Positions 45,409-56,686 are shown, numbered from the stretch's first letter. The stretch: 64,000 bases of DNA from Armillaria gallica (GCA_037576215.1 JBANDB010000002.1:992001-1056000); one strand, 5' to 3'. The notes: a model not told the origin generated them from the sequence alone. Translations and numbers: made by a program.

Positions 45409-46273
45409 GTACCTACGACAATGATCAGTGCCTTCCCTAAGAGGAAGAGATACAGCGACGCACGAAATCCTAGCAAGTGATGTTCACCGAAGAGATGTAC
45501 AGAATATTGAGTGCAAGAGGCGACTGAAGGCAATGGAAAAGATGATGGTGGTACGGAAGCAAGAGCGATCGGGTCGCTTCCTCTTGATTTTCTACCACCA
45601 TCACTGAGCACGACAATCCTTTCCTTGCCGTTTCCATTGGTGCTGGAATCTGACGCATTCAACAATATGGAAGGACTCGTATTCCAAAAATTGCCTGGGA
45701 TACATCGCCGTCAGGAGCTGTTACTGGAGTGGAATGCCACAGCGCTGCCAGAAATGCAGTCATGCAACCTGTCCTAGTCGAATCAAGCGCAGGAATAGGA
45801 GGGAACTTATATACTATCTATTGGTGCGTCGTACGCTTGCTTTACCTGACGTTGTCTTATAGTCTGCGTAGAGACGAATCTGGCTCATCAGCGCACCGAC
45901 CGCACAAGATATTTCTTCCTTTGACGATGAAGATGACAGGGCCGTAGCCATAGGGCGTCTCCGTCTGCCCTGACAAGTATCTGGGATTGATACGAAAACC
46001 TCGCTACTTTTACGGATTCAATGTTGCGTGTATGTCCATCTCTTTTCTCACAGCCGAATTCTCACAACAGACTTCTTCCAGCTATCCATAGCAGATATAT
46101 TTGATCAAGTCTGCGAGCTTTCAAACACGACGACAAGCTGCACCAACGTCGTCCCACAATTTTCGTGCAGAAGAGTCTCGGGACGATGGGATCATTGCTT
46201 CCCTCTGAGACCAAATTTGACCCCGTCGCGAAGAAATATGAATGATGCCAACACCCTAATGGCAGAGCGACAC
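45409..46273. other. Spacer of unit B; no gene
   Basis: Related to 29151-30257 and 55446-56337; short open stretches are not conserved among the copies. Confidence 0.5.
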
Positions 46274-47234
46274 TTAGAAGAACCCCGCCCCCATGTTGGC
46301 GTCTACTACAATTCTCAGGGGCGCAGGTCTGGGAGCAAAAGCCTTTCTTCTGCGGGGAAGCGAGCCAGCTCTCGGTTCGAGATGGCCCTTCGCAGGAATG
46401 ACTGGACCGAAATTCGGTCGGGTGAACGAGATGAAGAAGGTCACGCCTCGACGTTCTCGAAGACTGCGACCGTCTCCATCTGAACTTGTAAGGCAGGGCT
46501 AATAATTCCCAGGGCTGTTAATAACATGTTATTTAACATTGGGTCGAGAGAGGGTATTTATTCACCCAGTTATTAACGGTTAATAAACATTTTGCGAAAT
46601 ATTGTGAGTAACATGTGAGAAAAGGACTTTCTAACGGGTTGATAACAAAAAGGTCAGTTAAAAATGCGGAACAGGTTAGATATTATCCCAGTCGATCTCA
46701 TCCATGTCCTTTTCAGGTCCCTCGACATTACTAGCATGCCTTGATGCTGTTGGCGACTCAACCAGTGTTGCAAGATCAAGCACCCCATCACCCGTAGTCC
46801 GTGTTCTCCAACCGAATTTAGCGAACTTTCGCGTGGGAGACTGCTCAGATGCCATGCAATCTGTTCAGCCGTCAATCAGCGCGTACTAGTAGTACGCGCT
46901 GACGTAGAAAGGCTCAACCAGCCTGCATAGCCCCGGCAAGTGCTTAATATTTGTTCGATATATTCACATTTATTCACTAGGTGCTTTGGGCTACCCAGTT
47001 ATTAACTTGTTTTTAACGTGTTAATAACAATGTTAATAAACCGATGTTAATTAATATCCATTTTCTAGCCCTGCCTTAATCTGAAGCGAATAGTATGGAA
47101 CTCGTCGTCATCCCGGGTACGGAGTTTAGAGAGTCGATGGACTCAGTGGACGACGACGAGGGGGGATGATTGTACAATGCTATGGTGGACATTGATAAAG
47201 CTTGTTGGGTGTTCTGGTGGTGGTAGGTGTTCAT
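46274..47234 (-). pseudogene. Small conserved protein, copy B, split by insertion
   Basis: Begins MNTYHHHQNTQQALSMSTIA and carries the same PPSSSSTESIDSLNS segment as copy A, then is cut within the ATCTGAA word by a 594 bp hAT-like element; the remainder (RRGVTFFISFTRP) resumes at 46478. Without the insertion most of the frame aligns with copy A. Confidence 0.7.
46485..47078. mobile_element. hAT-like non-autonomous element
   Basis: Ends TAAGGCAGGGCTA (left, after CTTG) and TAGCCCTGCCTTA (right), with ATCTGAA repeated at 46478-46484 and 47079-47085; copy A and C have the site only once. The subterminal DNA is rich in GTTAATAAC words in both orientations. An internal minus-strand stretch ends DMDEIDWDNI, an acidic tail that may be a transposase remnant. 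Seven or eight bp duplication points to hAT, not proven. Confidence 0.8.
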
Positions 47235-47401
47235 GTTGTTTCTGGCCTAGGAGTAGGGGGCTGACCGGTATTTATATAATAACCCCTCTTCAGTATAGGA
47301 GCCTTTTTTTCGAGACAACGTGACCGTAATCCTCCTCAAAGAAGCGCTCCCTTGAAATGCGTCCGCGGGTTAATTCCCTGAAAATCAGACCCCGCGGGAG
47401 C

Positions 47402-47710
47402 ATTACTCCACACATACGTATGAGGGTAGGCATAAGTTTGGATGTCATCACCGCCGTTACTGAAAACTTTTCCTGCAAAAGAGAACTACGAGGACCCATT
47501 GGAGTTCAAGCCGTGGAGGTTCTCTTATAAGAAGAGAGAGGATGGCGAGGGCATTCGCCACCAGATGGTGACGACCAGCTTAGATTACCTTATTTTTGGC
47601 GGTGGGCGACCCGCTTGGCGAGTCTAAATCTCAACCCGAGAGCCTGAAGCTGACTCCTGTTTATAGCCCGGGTCGTTTCTTCGCCGTTAATGAGTTGAAG
47701 GCTCTCATGT
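47402..47710 (+). pseudogene. P450 tail fragment B
   Basis: The same P450 tail piece as fragment A (NYEDPLEFKPWRF; DYLIFGGGRPA; RFFAVNELKALM), with intron sequence and the GCGAGT donor. The upstream and downstream breakpoints coincide with those of fragment A, so one truncation event preceded the unit duplication. Confidence 0.85.
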
Positions 47711-48206
47711 CTTTTTGGCACATGGCTGGATCGTTAACGATGCATTGGCCTTCAATAGGTCTGAATTCAGAGTCACGCTACGGGGAAATGACGCATGACT
47801 TTACTTGGGCGTTGCGGTTTTATAAGATATCCTTCGATGCATCAAACCTATTGATCATGAATTCTGAGATGGACAACAGTGGGCCGATGCCGGCCCGGAC
47901 TTCTCCACGAGACGCAACAAGGCTTCCCACTCGAAGTTGCAAGCGGCGAAAATTGAACGTCTAGTGAAGAGATGGTGATAGTATCAGCTTGTTCATGGTG
48001 AACTAATGCCGTTGATATGGCGTAAATGTATCTGTACGTACTGTCCTAATCTACTGCGCAACCGGCTGTGTTTACAGGCGATCAGCATTACGCAATGGCC
48101 AAACGTCAAAGAAACCCTTTCACCATTGGTGCACATGATACACGATACCGCTGGGAGCTCGACGTTATTCTGATGCTGGATGCTCATACCAAACTCCATA
48201 GCCTTT

Positions 48207-48807
48207 CACTCCTGTGACTGGCCGGTAATATCCGGGGGTTAAATACTCTGTAGTCATTTTACCTGTATTTGTCCCAAAAACACACGAGAAAACACATCAG
48301 AAAATACATGCCATGTTTTCATTTGTATTTTTGCGTGTAATTTGACCCGTATTTGGTCGGAAAACACATGGTAAAACACCTGAGGTAATTTCGTGCATCA
48401 TTACTGGATGGAAACACGTGCGAAAACATGCCTGGTGTTTTCATTGGTAATAACTGGGCGGATTATTTCCGAATTTGGTTGATTTCAGGGTGATTATTAC
48501 CGATGGAAACACCCTCTGTGTTTTCATGCCAGGTGTTTACATCCATAATTTCTTCGCATAAATAACAATGAAAACACCAGGCATGTTTTCGCACGTGTTT
48601 CCTTCCAGTAATGATGTACGAAATTACCTCAGGTGTTTTACCATGTGTTTTCCGACCAAATACGGGTCAAATTACACGCAAAAATACAAATGAAAACATG
48701 GCATGTATTTTCTGATGTGTTTTCTCGTGTGTGTTTTTGGGACAAATACAGGTAAAATGACTACAGAGTATTTAACCCCCGGATATTACCGGCCAGTCAC
48801 AGGAGTG
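48207..48807. mobile_element. CACTA-like foldback element, 601 bp
   Basis: Inverted arms of about 240 bp each, starting CACTCCTGTGACTGGCCGG and ending in its inverse. The element is flanked by TTT on both sides (48204-48206, 48808-48810). Unit B at ~38784 keeps the empty site CCTTTCATCGC. CACT ends with a 3 bp duplication fit EnSpm/CACTA; the very long arms and TGAAAACA/TGTTTTC repeats throughout are more like a foldback. No coding capacity. Confidence 0.88.
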
Positions 48808-49088
48808 TTTCATCGCTCCAAACCGTCTTGGTCGCCCAGTCTGGTCTGCTACCGTCGTTGTGCACTTTTAAGTCCATTCAACGGGCCGGGACCACATGAT
48901 CGAGCACCTTAGAGAAGTGATGGGGAATCATACCACCTCGACAATGCTTCTTCTCAGAACGGATTGCGGGCCTGCCAATGACAAAAAGAACATGAGTAAG
49001 TCTAGAAGAATTCAAGAACCGGCCCCGTAGTACTTGTGGCGTGAGTATGTCTGCCATACTATGCACTGATGTTCTCGTGGTAAGTAGG

Positions 49089-49096
49089 TATATAAA
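49089..49096 (+). promoter_or_regulatory. TATA box of P450 C1
   Basis: TATATAAA 42 bp before the chosen ATG, identical in position to the one in unit B. Confidence 0.55.
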
Positions 49097-49137
49097 TGCA
49101 AGTCTTATTGCTTCTTCTTCTCCGATACTCAGGACAC

Positions 49138-51259
49138 ATGGCTCTCCAAGAAAACATCAATCTAGCGCAACAAGTAGACATCGCCTTGCTCCTGCGCAGT
49201 TTAGGTCTAGCCACTGTCTTCCTATTTGCCTGGCAGCTTCGAAAGGCTGTCGTCACCAGAACCAAGGTGTGTTATTGTGCAAGCTTTCCACAACAGATGT
49301 TGATGTCGTCTCAGCTAAAAGCTATTCCTACGGTCGGGTCCTCTGGAATCATTTCGTCTTGGAGAGATGCCTTCAGGTTTGTCTTCCACGCGAAGGAAAT
49401 TATTGAAGAAGGTCATCGCATGGTGTGTATCATGCCTCTTACCGACACTCTGCACGGTTCATTGTCGACTAGCACTACGGATCAGCATTCAAAGTTCCAT
49501 TGTTCGATAAATGGATGGTCGTAGTGAGCGGCTCCGAGAAGATCAATGATATTCGAAAAGCTCCGTCTGAGCAGTTGTCTTCGAAAGACGCGGGCGGAGA
49601 AGTACGTGGGCTCTCCTTGTTTAGGGCTATATCGCGATTCTCACGACTGTGGTTATAGATTTTACAGATAGACTATACAGTTGGCCGCCGTTTCAATGAA
49701 GACTCTTACCATACAGATGTCGTTCGAAGCTCGTTGACACGCAATATTGGCGCGTGTTTTGCTGATGTTCAAGATGAAATTCAGGCGGCCTTCAAAGATA
49801 ATATACCAATGACTGAAGGTACAATATCTCCTGTCTTCGATTAGGCGATCTCCTAATAAAAGCGCTTGTAGACTGGATCGAAGTCCCCGCGTATACAACG
49901 ATCTTACAAATTGTATGTAGAGCGAGCAACAGGATGTTCGTTGGGCTGCCTCTTTGTTAGTCGACCTCTTCGTCTCAAAGACCCCTCGATCTAACATTGT
50001 ACTCAAGGTCGCAATCGCGATTACATTAATCTCAACATCAATTACACTGTCAATGTTATGGCCTGCGCTCATATCATCCGCCTTTTCCCTTCAATACTAA
50101 AGCCGTACGTTCCTCAAATGCCCGATATTGTCCAGGCTGACCGCTTCATGTAATCAGAATCGTGGGATCTATCTTCACGCCTCGCAGGCATGCAGCGGCC
50201 AAGATGGAGAAATTCCTCAGTCAAAGCATACGAGAACGACTGCGCCAAGACGACGTACATGGCAAAGATTGGCCAGGAAAACCGGTGGGGGATCTAATGT
50301 TACTTTCACCGAAAGTCATTTGTCTCATGCAACAGTAGAATGACCTCCTATCGTGGCTTATTGACGCGACCGAAGGTCATAGTGAGAGACGTACAGTCCA
50401 GGACTTGATAGTTCGGATGCTTGGCCTGAACTTCGCAGCCATCCATACGACGTCTATGGTATGTCTAATGAATCTGAGTTTGAGCAGCTAGTAATAATAC
50501 ATTTCAGTCCTTTACTGCCGCTTTGTATACATTGGCTGCGCACTCGGAATACGTCCAAATTCTCCGCGATGAGGTGGAAACCGCGATCGCAGGAGAAGGA
50601 ATGACTAAAGCTGCGATGGGAAAGATGAATAAGCTGGACAGTTTCGTGAAGGAAGCTCAGAGGCTGTACGGTGGAGTTGGTGTCTGTAAGTCGCTGTCAC
50701 CCTCACACCATTTGCATACTTACCATTCAATGCAGTCGGTATGCTTCGTTTGGTTAAGAAAGACTTTGTGTTCTCGGATGGAACCGTTGTTCCTGCTGGC
50801 AATCAAATCGCTGTTGCTTCTTACTCCACACATACGGATGAGGTAGGTATAAGTTTGTGCAGTGTCATCATCGCTATTCTCAAGACTTTTCCTATACAGG
50901 AGAACTATGAGGACCCGTTGGAGTTCAAGCCATGGAGGTTCTCTGATAAGAGGAATGAGGATGGCGAGAGCATTCGCCACCAGATGGTGACGACCAGCTT
51001 AGATTACCTTCTTTTTGGTAATGGGCGACCCGCTTGGTGAGTTTACATCTCAACCCCGAGAGCCTGAAGCTGACTTGTTCACAGTCCGGGTCGCTTCTTC
51101 GCCGTTAACGAATTGAAGGCTCTCATGGCTTACGTTCTTTTGAATTTCGACGTGAAAATGGACAAGGTCCCTGAAACCGGGTGGTTCCTTTCTGATCGGT
51201 TCCCGAATCAGAGCAGTAAGGTGCTATTTAGGAAGCGCGCGCCTACCGTGAAGGTATAA
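49138..51259 (+). CDS. Cytochrome P450 C1
   Basis: The unit C copy of B1, with the same exon layout: anchor VDIALLLRSLGLATVFLFAW, KAIPTVGSSGIISSWRDAFR, DYTVGRRFNEDSYHTDVVRS, I-helix NFAAIHTTSM, K-helix EAQR (Val in B1 is Ala here), YEDPLEFKPWRFS and haem loop FGNGRPACPGRFFA, whose Cys codon is split TG|T by the intron. As in B1 a TAG precedes NDLLSWLIDA and must serve as acceptor. The end is FRKRAPTVKV. I see no frame break, so it should be functional. TATA box at 49089-49096. Confidence 0.87.
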
Positions 51260-51581
51260 GTACAGGCTTGTCACATCAAAACAGTCGTGCCCGACTAATG
51301 TAAATTGAATGCTACGCTGTCCTTACGTGACCAATTCAGCAATTCAAAATTGTACTGTTTGGTGATATCTTCGTTGCTGGCCGTTCTATCATCTCAGCAT
51401 TCATCGCTGCTTGGTACGCATCTTATCTTTGCTATTCAATGAATAAGCACCGCAGGCTTTCAAATGACTGGGAAATGAGTGCTTCAACTGACCTTTGCCA
51501 GGCTACTTTTCTGTATTTTTCCGGTCCGGTTTGCGTACTCTAAGGAGTACGTAAATAGCCATCCTGGTTTCTCCTGCAACC

Positions 51582-53908
51582 ATGTCATTCAAAGAGTTCG
51601 TCAGTAAGGTACGGCGGGTGGACGAAACCTTGCTGCTTGGCGGCATGTTTCAGGCCCTTGTACTTATGCTTGCGTTCCTACTTCAGCAGGCCTCAAACAA
51701 CCGAGAAAAGGTAAGTTGGCACACATTTTCTCCTAGTTTATTTCCATCACGTCACGTCGCAGCTGAAAGGAATTCCTACGGTCGGATCCTCTGGGTTCGT
51801 TGCATCCTGGAAGGACGCGTTTAGATTCCTTTTTCACTCAAAGGAGATTATCGAGAAAGGTTATCAAAAGGTTTGCCCTGAATCCGAGTCTCAACTTTCA
51901 ACTTTACGGGAGACTAGCTGATTTCTTGCCTAGTACCACGGGTCAGTTTTCAAAGTGCCTTTGCTCGACAAATGGATGATCGTCGTGAGCGGCGTGGAGA
52001 AGATCAACGATATTCGAGAATCTTCGCCTGGGCAGCTGTCTTCCCTGGATGCCACCTCGGACGTAAGGGTTTCTCCATTTTGTGTTAATATTACAATCTT
52101 CACGGTGGCGATTTTAGCTTTTGCAGATGGACTGCACGATAGGTCGCGAGTCGCGACATCTTCGCTGACCCTTACCGCATAAACGTTGTACGGAGCGCTC
52201 TGACGCGTAACATAGCCATTCGTTTTTGTTGAGATTTGGTTTTCACGGCTTTAACGCCACTTTCTATTTATACCTATTTACCGCTTACTTCAAACTTTGA
52301 CATTTCGTACCTATCGTTACTTGACTCCGAACCCCCACTGTCCCTATACTGTACGACAGAATATACCGTCCTTCGAGTCCACTGCGCTGCCCTCCCGAAC
52401 CGCCAGAACCTAAATTCCAACAGTTTTGAGGATCTTGCAGACGAGATTCAAGAAGCCTTCCACGACAATATCCCGATGACACAAGGTACCGAATTTTATG
52501 TCTTTTTCGCCTCCTCACATATAAAACTACTACAGACTGGATGAACGTTCCGATCTACGAAAAAATTCTCCAAATCGTATGCCGGGCAAGTAACCGCATG
52601 TTTGTCGGTCTTCCTCTTTGTTAGCATTTCCTTTCTCAACGTTACAAGAACGCCAATTAAAACTATATTCGATGTAGGCCGCAGTCAGGACTATATTAAA
52701 CTCAACATCAACTTCACGGTCAATGTTTTCGCCTGCGCTCATATCATCAACCTATTCCCATCATTCCTAAAGCCGTAAGTCATCAACTGGAAGGTGTTCC
52801 CGGCTACGATGTCATTCATTAGAGTCGCGGGGTTCATCCTGACACCTCGCAGGCGTGCTTTAGCCAAAGCGGAGAAATTCCTTGGCCAGACTATCCGAAA
52901 ACGACTGCACGAAGAGGACATTCACGGAAACGACTGGCCGGGGAAACCGGTAAGGAATTTCAGGCCAATCAGATCGAGTTTTGGTGTCATACAGCAGCAG
53001 AATGATCTCCTCTCGTGGCTGCTCGACGCGACTAACGGCAACAAAGAAAGACACGATGTACAAGACTTGATCACCCGGATCCTGCTAATGAATCTGGGGG
53101 CCATTCATACAACGTCCATGGTATTGTCGAATTTAAAAGTTCAAAAGCAACCATTGAACGTAAGCTTTCAGGTTTTCAAGACCGCGGTATACGCATTAGC
53201 TGCACATCCAGAATATGTTGAGATTCTCCGGACCGAGGTGGAATCAGCCATCGCGGAAGAAGGCTGGACTAAAGCTGCCGTGGGTAAGATGGATCGCCTG
53301 GACAGTTTCTTGAAGGAGGCTCAAAGGCTCTACGGAGATCTTGGTGTCTGTGAGTCGCCGTAGACATCCCGGCCAGATTGATGTATTCTAATCATCAAGC
53401 ATAGTTAGCGTACGTCGTACGGCACGAATGGACTTCATCTTTTCAGATGGGACAGTCGTACCGGCTGGCAGTCAAATTGCCGTAGCTGCTCTCTCCACAC
53501 ATCTTGACGAGGTAGATGCACACTTTGTGGCTCTCGCCATCCTCCTCACCACTTGGCTTATGTAGGAGAACTACGAAGACCCGTTACATTTCAAGCCGTG
53601 GAGGTTCTCTGAGAAGAGAAAAAAGAAGGTGAGGGCAGCCACCAGCAGATGGTCACCCCTAGCCTAGATTATCTTTTCTTTGGTATTGGGCGGTCGGCAT
53701 GGTAAGCATATGTCAGCACTGAGAGTTCTGAAACTGACGCTTGTCCAGTCCAGGCCGCTTTTTCGCCGTGAACCTGTTGAAGACGCTCATGGCTCACGTC
53801 CTCTTGAACTTTGACGTGAAGATAGACTGCATTGATCAGTCTTCTACTCACCAGGCCTCGAATGAATGAGGAGACGTGTTCCTCAGGAAGAGGGCAGGTG
53901 TGCCATAG
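51582..53908 (+). pseudogene. Cytochrome P450 C2, inactivated copy of B2
   Basis: Aligns with B2 along its length, including KGIPTVGSSGFVASWKDAFR, FPSFLKPVAGFILTPRRR, I-helix LGAIHTTSM, EAQR and FGIGRSACPGRFFA, but carries four lesions: a 7 bp duplication (GTCGCGA) near 52145, a 196 bp solo LTR at 52227, one A lost from a poly-A run near 53620 in the EKRKK codons, and CGA to TGA at 53867 that trims the tail. The LTR also introduces an early TGA. The B2 copy lacks all four, so loss followed the unit duplication. Confidence 0.9.
52227..52422. mobile_element. Solo LTR inserted in a P450 exon
   Basis: Starts TGTTGAGATTTGG and ends AATTCCAACA, so TGTTG/CAACA ends, and is bordered by GTTTT on both sides (52222-52226, 52423-52427), a 5 bp target duplication. 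The empty site is in P450 B2 (GTTCGCTTTGAAG). Copia-type LTRs commonly have such ends. Its ends also look like GT..AG, but removing it as an intron would leave a 5 bp frameshift. Confidence 0.9.
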
Positions 53909-54050
53909 AGGAGGCCAGTCCGTTGGAAGGGAAAGATGTTTAAGTAGTGGTACATGAACGAGTACACGTTTATAAAGACAATTCAGTCGAAAGGCCTTGT
54001 ATGAAGTAGCGCTCTGAAGGATAAAAACATGAGAATATATACCGGATCAG

Positions 54051-55445
54051 TCAGAATGTCAACTTACGTTTAACGACTTCGACTTCCAAGATTCCCCTAC
54101 CTCTCAGCGAAGGCATGATCTCCTCAACTTGACACTTCCATTTATCATGATCCACTGGGATACGGCCGTGGCGGTGACTTAGTTCTTCACGATCGCATTC
54201 GCATAGATAGCAGTCATGCTCACAGCCGTGGCATTTAAAATCGTCGCATACGCCATGTGTACTGTCATGAAGCCTGACATGAACACGTTGCAGCGCAGGC
54301 TGCCTCAGTCCGTCCAGGTGAGCATCAAACTCATCCCAGGCATCCACGGTATCGCGGGAGTTGTCCCCCCAACCGTAACACACTTGTTCAACCGCAAAGG
54401 TTTGCAACATAGGACTGAGGCGCGCTCCAAGCAATCGAGGGTCAAGCGGAGAGGCCAAGATCATGAAGAAAGAGGAGAGTTTTTCATGTCGGCTCAAATC
54501 TAACCTGACACCTCGATCTTTGGAAAGAAGCTAGTGAGACGATGCGCTAGTCGAAGAAGACAGGGGCTTACCCGTCCAGAGGATGATATCCAGAGTGAAG
54601 CTCTCAAGCGATCCCTGCATCTCGTCGAGCAGTGCCTGAAGGAGCGAAGAGGTGGTACCATAGTATATTTGTAGAGAGAGATGTCGAATACCCCTGACGT
54701 CGTACAGAGATTGGTGGAAGAACAACCAGGCAATATTGCTAGATATTGCTTCTCCGGCGATAGACAAAGATTCCAGTGCTGGTAGGCCATCCAGCGGAGG
54801 GCGAATCGGCGGGTACGGTTCGAATGTGTCACCTGCTCCGCAATCGCCGATGAGCGACAAATGCTTCAATGCAGGGTTTGCTACAGCTGTAAATAGGTCT
54901 TCGAACTGTTCCTGTGTTTGGAACACGATGCCTTCGCAGATGAATATTTTGAGCGGTACAGAGCGGAGAGTTGCGAGGAAGACTCTGGGAGTGGCAACTG
55001 GAAACTCGTCCCAGAGTCCTTGTCGGCGACAGATCAATTCGATATGGGATAGATTACGGAGAGATTGAATGATAGGAGAGAGGGAGGTGTCTTCAAAAAT
55101 GTCCACCATCCATCTTGATGTTGTATGAATTCCGAATCGTGTAACCAGCGGGGCGACATGAGGAGAATGTTCGAGTAATGCGGCAAGGTTCTGGCATTGG
55201 TACAGTTGCCCTGCGTATTGTTCTCGAAAATCGTCCAATTCTGCAGTGTGCACAATATTCACGTTTGAATAGATATGATAACGGCTACAGGGCAGGAAAG
55301 CATGGGACACGAGGGAGCACGTCCGTAAGGTGGGGATGTCGTCGTGCAGGAAGTCAAGAATATTATCAAGGAGTTCCTGAGGCACAGAAAGGCTCGAGTC
55401 GTTGGATATCCCGTCCTCGGTGAATGGGGTCGTCATGGGCAGCAT
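54051..55445 (-). CDS. F-box protein copy C (intact)
   Basis: The F-box is SVPQELLDNILDFLHDDIPT with CSLVSHAFLPCSRYHIYSN; leucine-rich segments follow (IIQSLRNLSHIELICRR; VFLATLRSVPLKIFICEG; NPALKHLSLIGD; GLPALESLSIAGEAISSNIA; LLQALLDEMQGSLESFTLD). One intron after LWTG-type sequence (donor GTAAGCCC, acceptor CCAAAG near 54530) joins in frame to DRGVRLDLSRHEKLSSFFM, and the protein ends VVKRKLTF. It has a Cys/His-rich patch (CHGCEHDCYLCECDR) that could bind metal. Of the three copies only this one reads through. Role by family: substrate adaptor of an SCF ubiquitin ligase; substrate unknown. Convergent with P450 C2. Confidence 0.82.
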
Positions 55446-56337
55446 ATACTACAGCAAGGATCAGTTTTTTTTTCCTCAAAGGAAGAAATACGGCGACGCA
55501 CGAAATCCCAACAAGTGATGTCCACCAAAGAGCCGTACAGGAAAGGCAAGAATATTGAGTGCAAAAGGCGAGTGGAAGAGATGATGGTGGTACGGAAGCA
55601 AGAGTGATTGGGTCGCTTCCTCTTGATTTTCTACTACCACCACTGAGCGCGGCAATCCTTTCCTCGCCACTTCCACCGACGCTGGGGCATACCGCATTCA
55701 ACGACATGGAACATTTCCTATTCAGAAATTTGCCTGACATTCTAGAGGACATAGCTGTTACAGGTCTGTCCTAGAGTCCAATCGGGCGCAGGGATGGAGG
55801 GGCTTTTAGACTGACTGCTGGTGTGTCATTCGCTTTCTTCACCCAACGTTATCTTATAGTCTATGTAGCGACAAATCTGGCTCATCAGTGCGCTGACCGC
55901 ACAAGATTTTTTTGTTCCCGTGACGATGAAGATGACGGGCATAGCAATAGGGCGTCTCCGCCCTTGCAGGTATCTGGGATTGATACGAGAACCTTGCCAC
56001 TTACCACGTCAACGTTGCGTGTACGTCCTTTTCTTTTCTCACAGCCGGATCCTGATCACAGAATTTTACAGCTATCCATAACATGAAATTGACTCGCCTT
56101 GTCGCAGAAGAAAGAGGATATATTCGATCGAGTCTGCGAGCTATCAAAAAACGACAATAAGCTGCACCAATGTCGTCACGGTTCTGTACTACAATTTTTG
56201 TGCAGAATGACCACGGGACGATGAGGTTATTGCTTCTCTCTTGTGACTGGGAACAGGCCAAGCTTGACCCCGTCGCGAAGGAATGTGAAAGATGCCAACA
56301 CCTTAACGGCAGAGCGACACCATGACTTATAAGAATC
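55446..56337. other. Spacer of unit C; no gene
   Basis: Related to the spacers of units A and B. No conserved frame. Confidence 0.5.
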
Positions 56338-56686
56338 CTGCTCCCATGTTAGCGTCTACTACAATTTTCGCAGGCGCAGGTCTGGGAGCAGAAGCCTTTC
56401 TTCTGCGGGCAAGCAAGCAAGCTCTTGGTTCGAGATGGCTCTTCGCAAGAATGACTGAACTGAAATTCGGTCGGGTGAACGAGATGAAGAAGGTCACGCC
56501 TCGACGGTCTCGAAGACTGCGACCGTTTCCATTTGAAGCGGATAGTATGGAACTCGTCGTCGTCCCAGATGCGGAGTTTAAAGAGTCGATGGACTAGGTG
56601 GACGACAATGAAGGGGGATGATTGTACAATATCATGGCGGACATTGATAACGCTGGTTTGGTGTTTTGATGGTGGTAGGTGTTCAT
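56338..56686 (-). pseudogene. Small conserved protein, copy C, with stop
   Basis: Starts MNTYHHQNTKPALSMSAMIL and has a TAG just after PPSLSST; downstream SIDSLNS and RRGVTFFISFTRPNF are still legible, with a later frame slip. Confidence 0.7.

Larger units (their letters stand above)
38715..48144. repeat. Segmental duplication unit B
   Basis: Starts at ATACCGCTGGGAGCTCGACG and repeats from the same words at 48145 (unit C). Contents in order: P450 B1, P450 B2, F-box B (opposite strand), small ORF B, P450 tail fragment B. Differences from C include the foldback at 38929-39118 and the hAT-like insertion at 46485-47078. Confidence 0.9.

Noticed and set aside
52227..52423. The inserted 196 bp in P450 C2 as a new intron
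   Set aside because: Although it has GT..AG ends, removal leaves five extra bases, and the TG..CA ends with 5 bp duplication identify an LTR.
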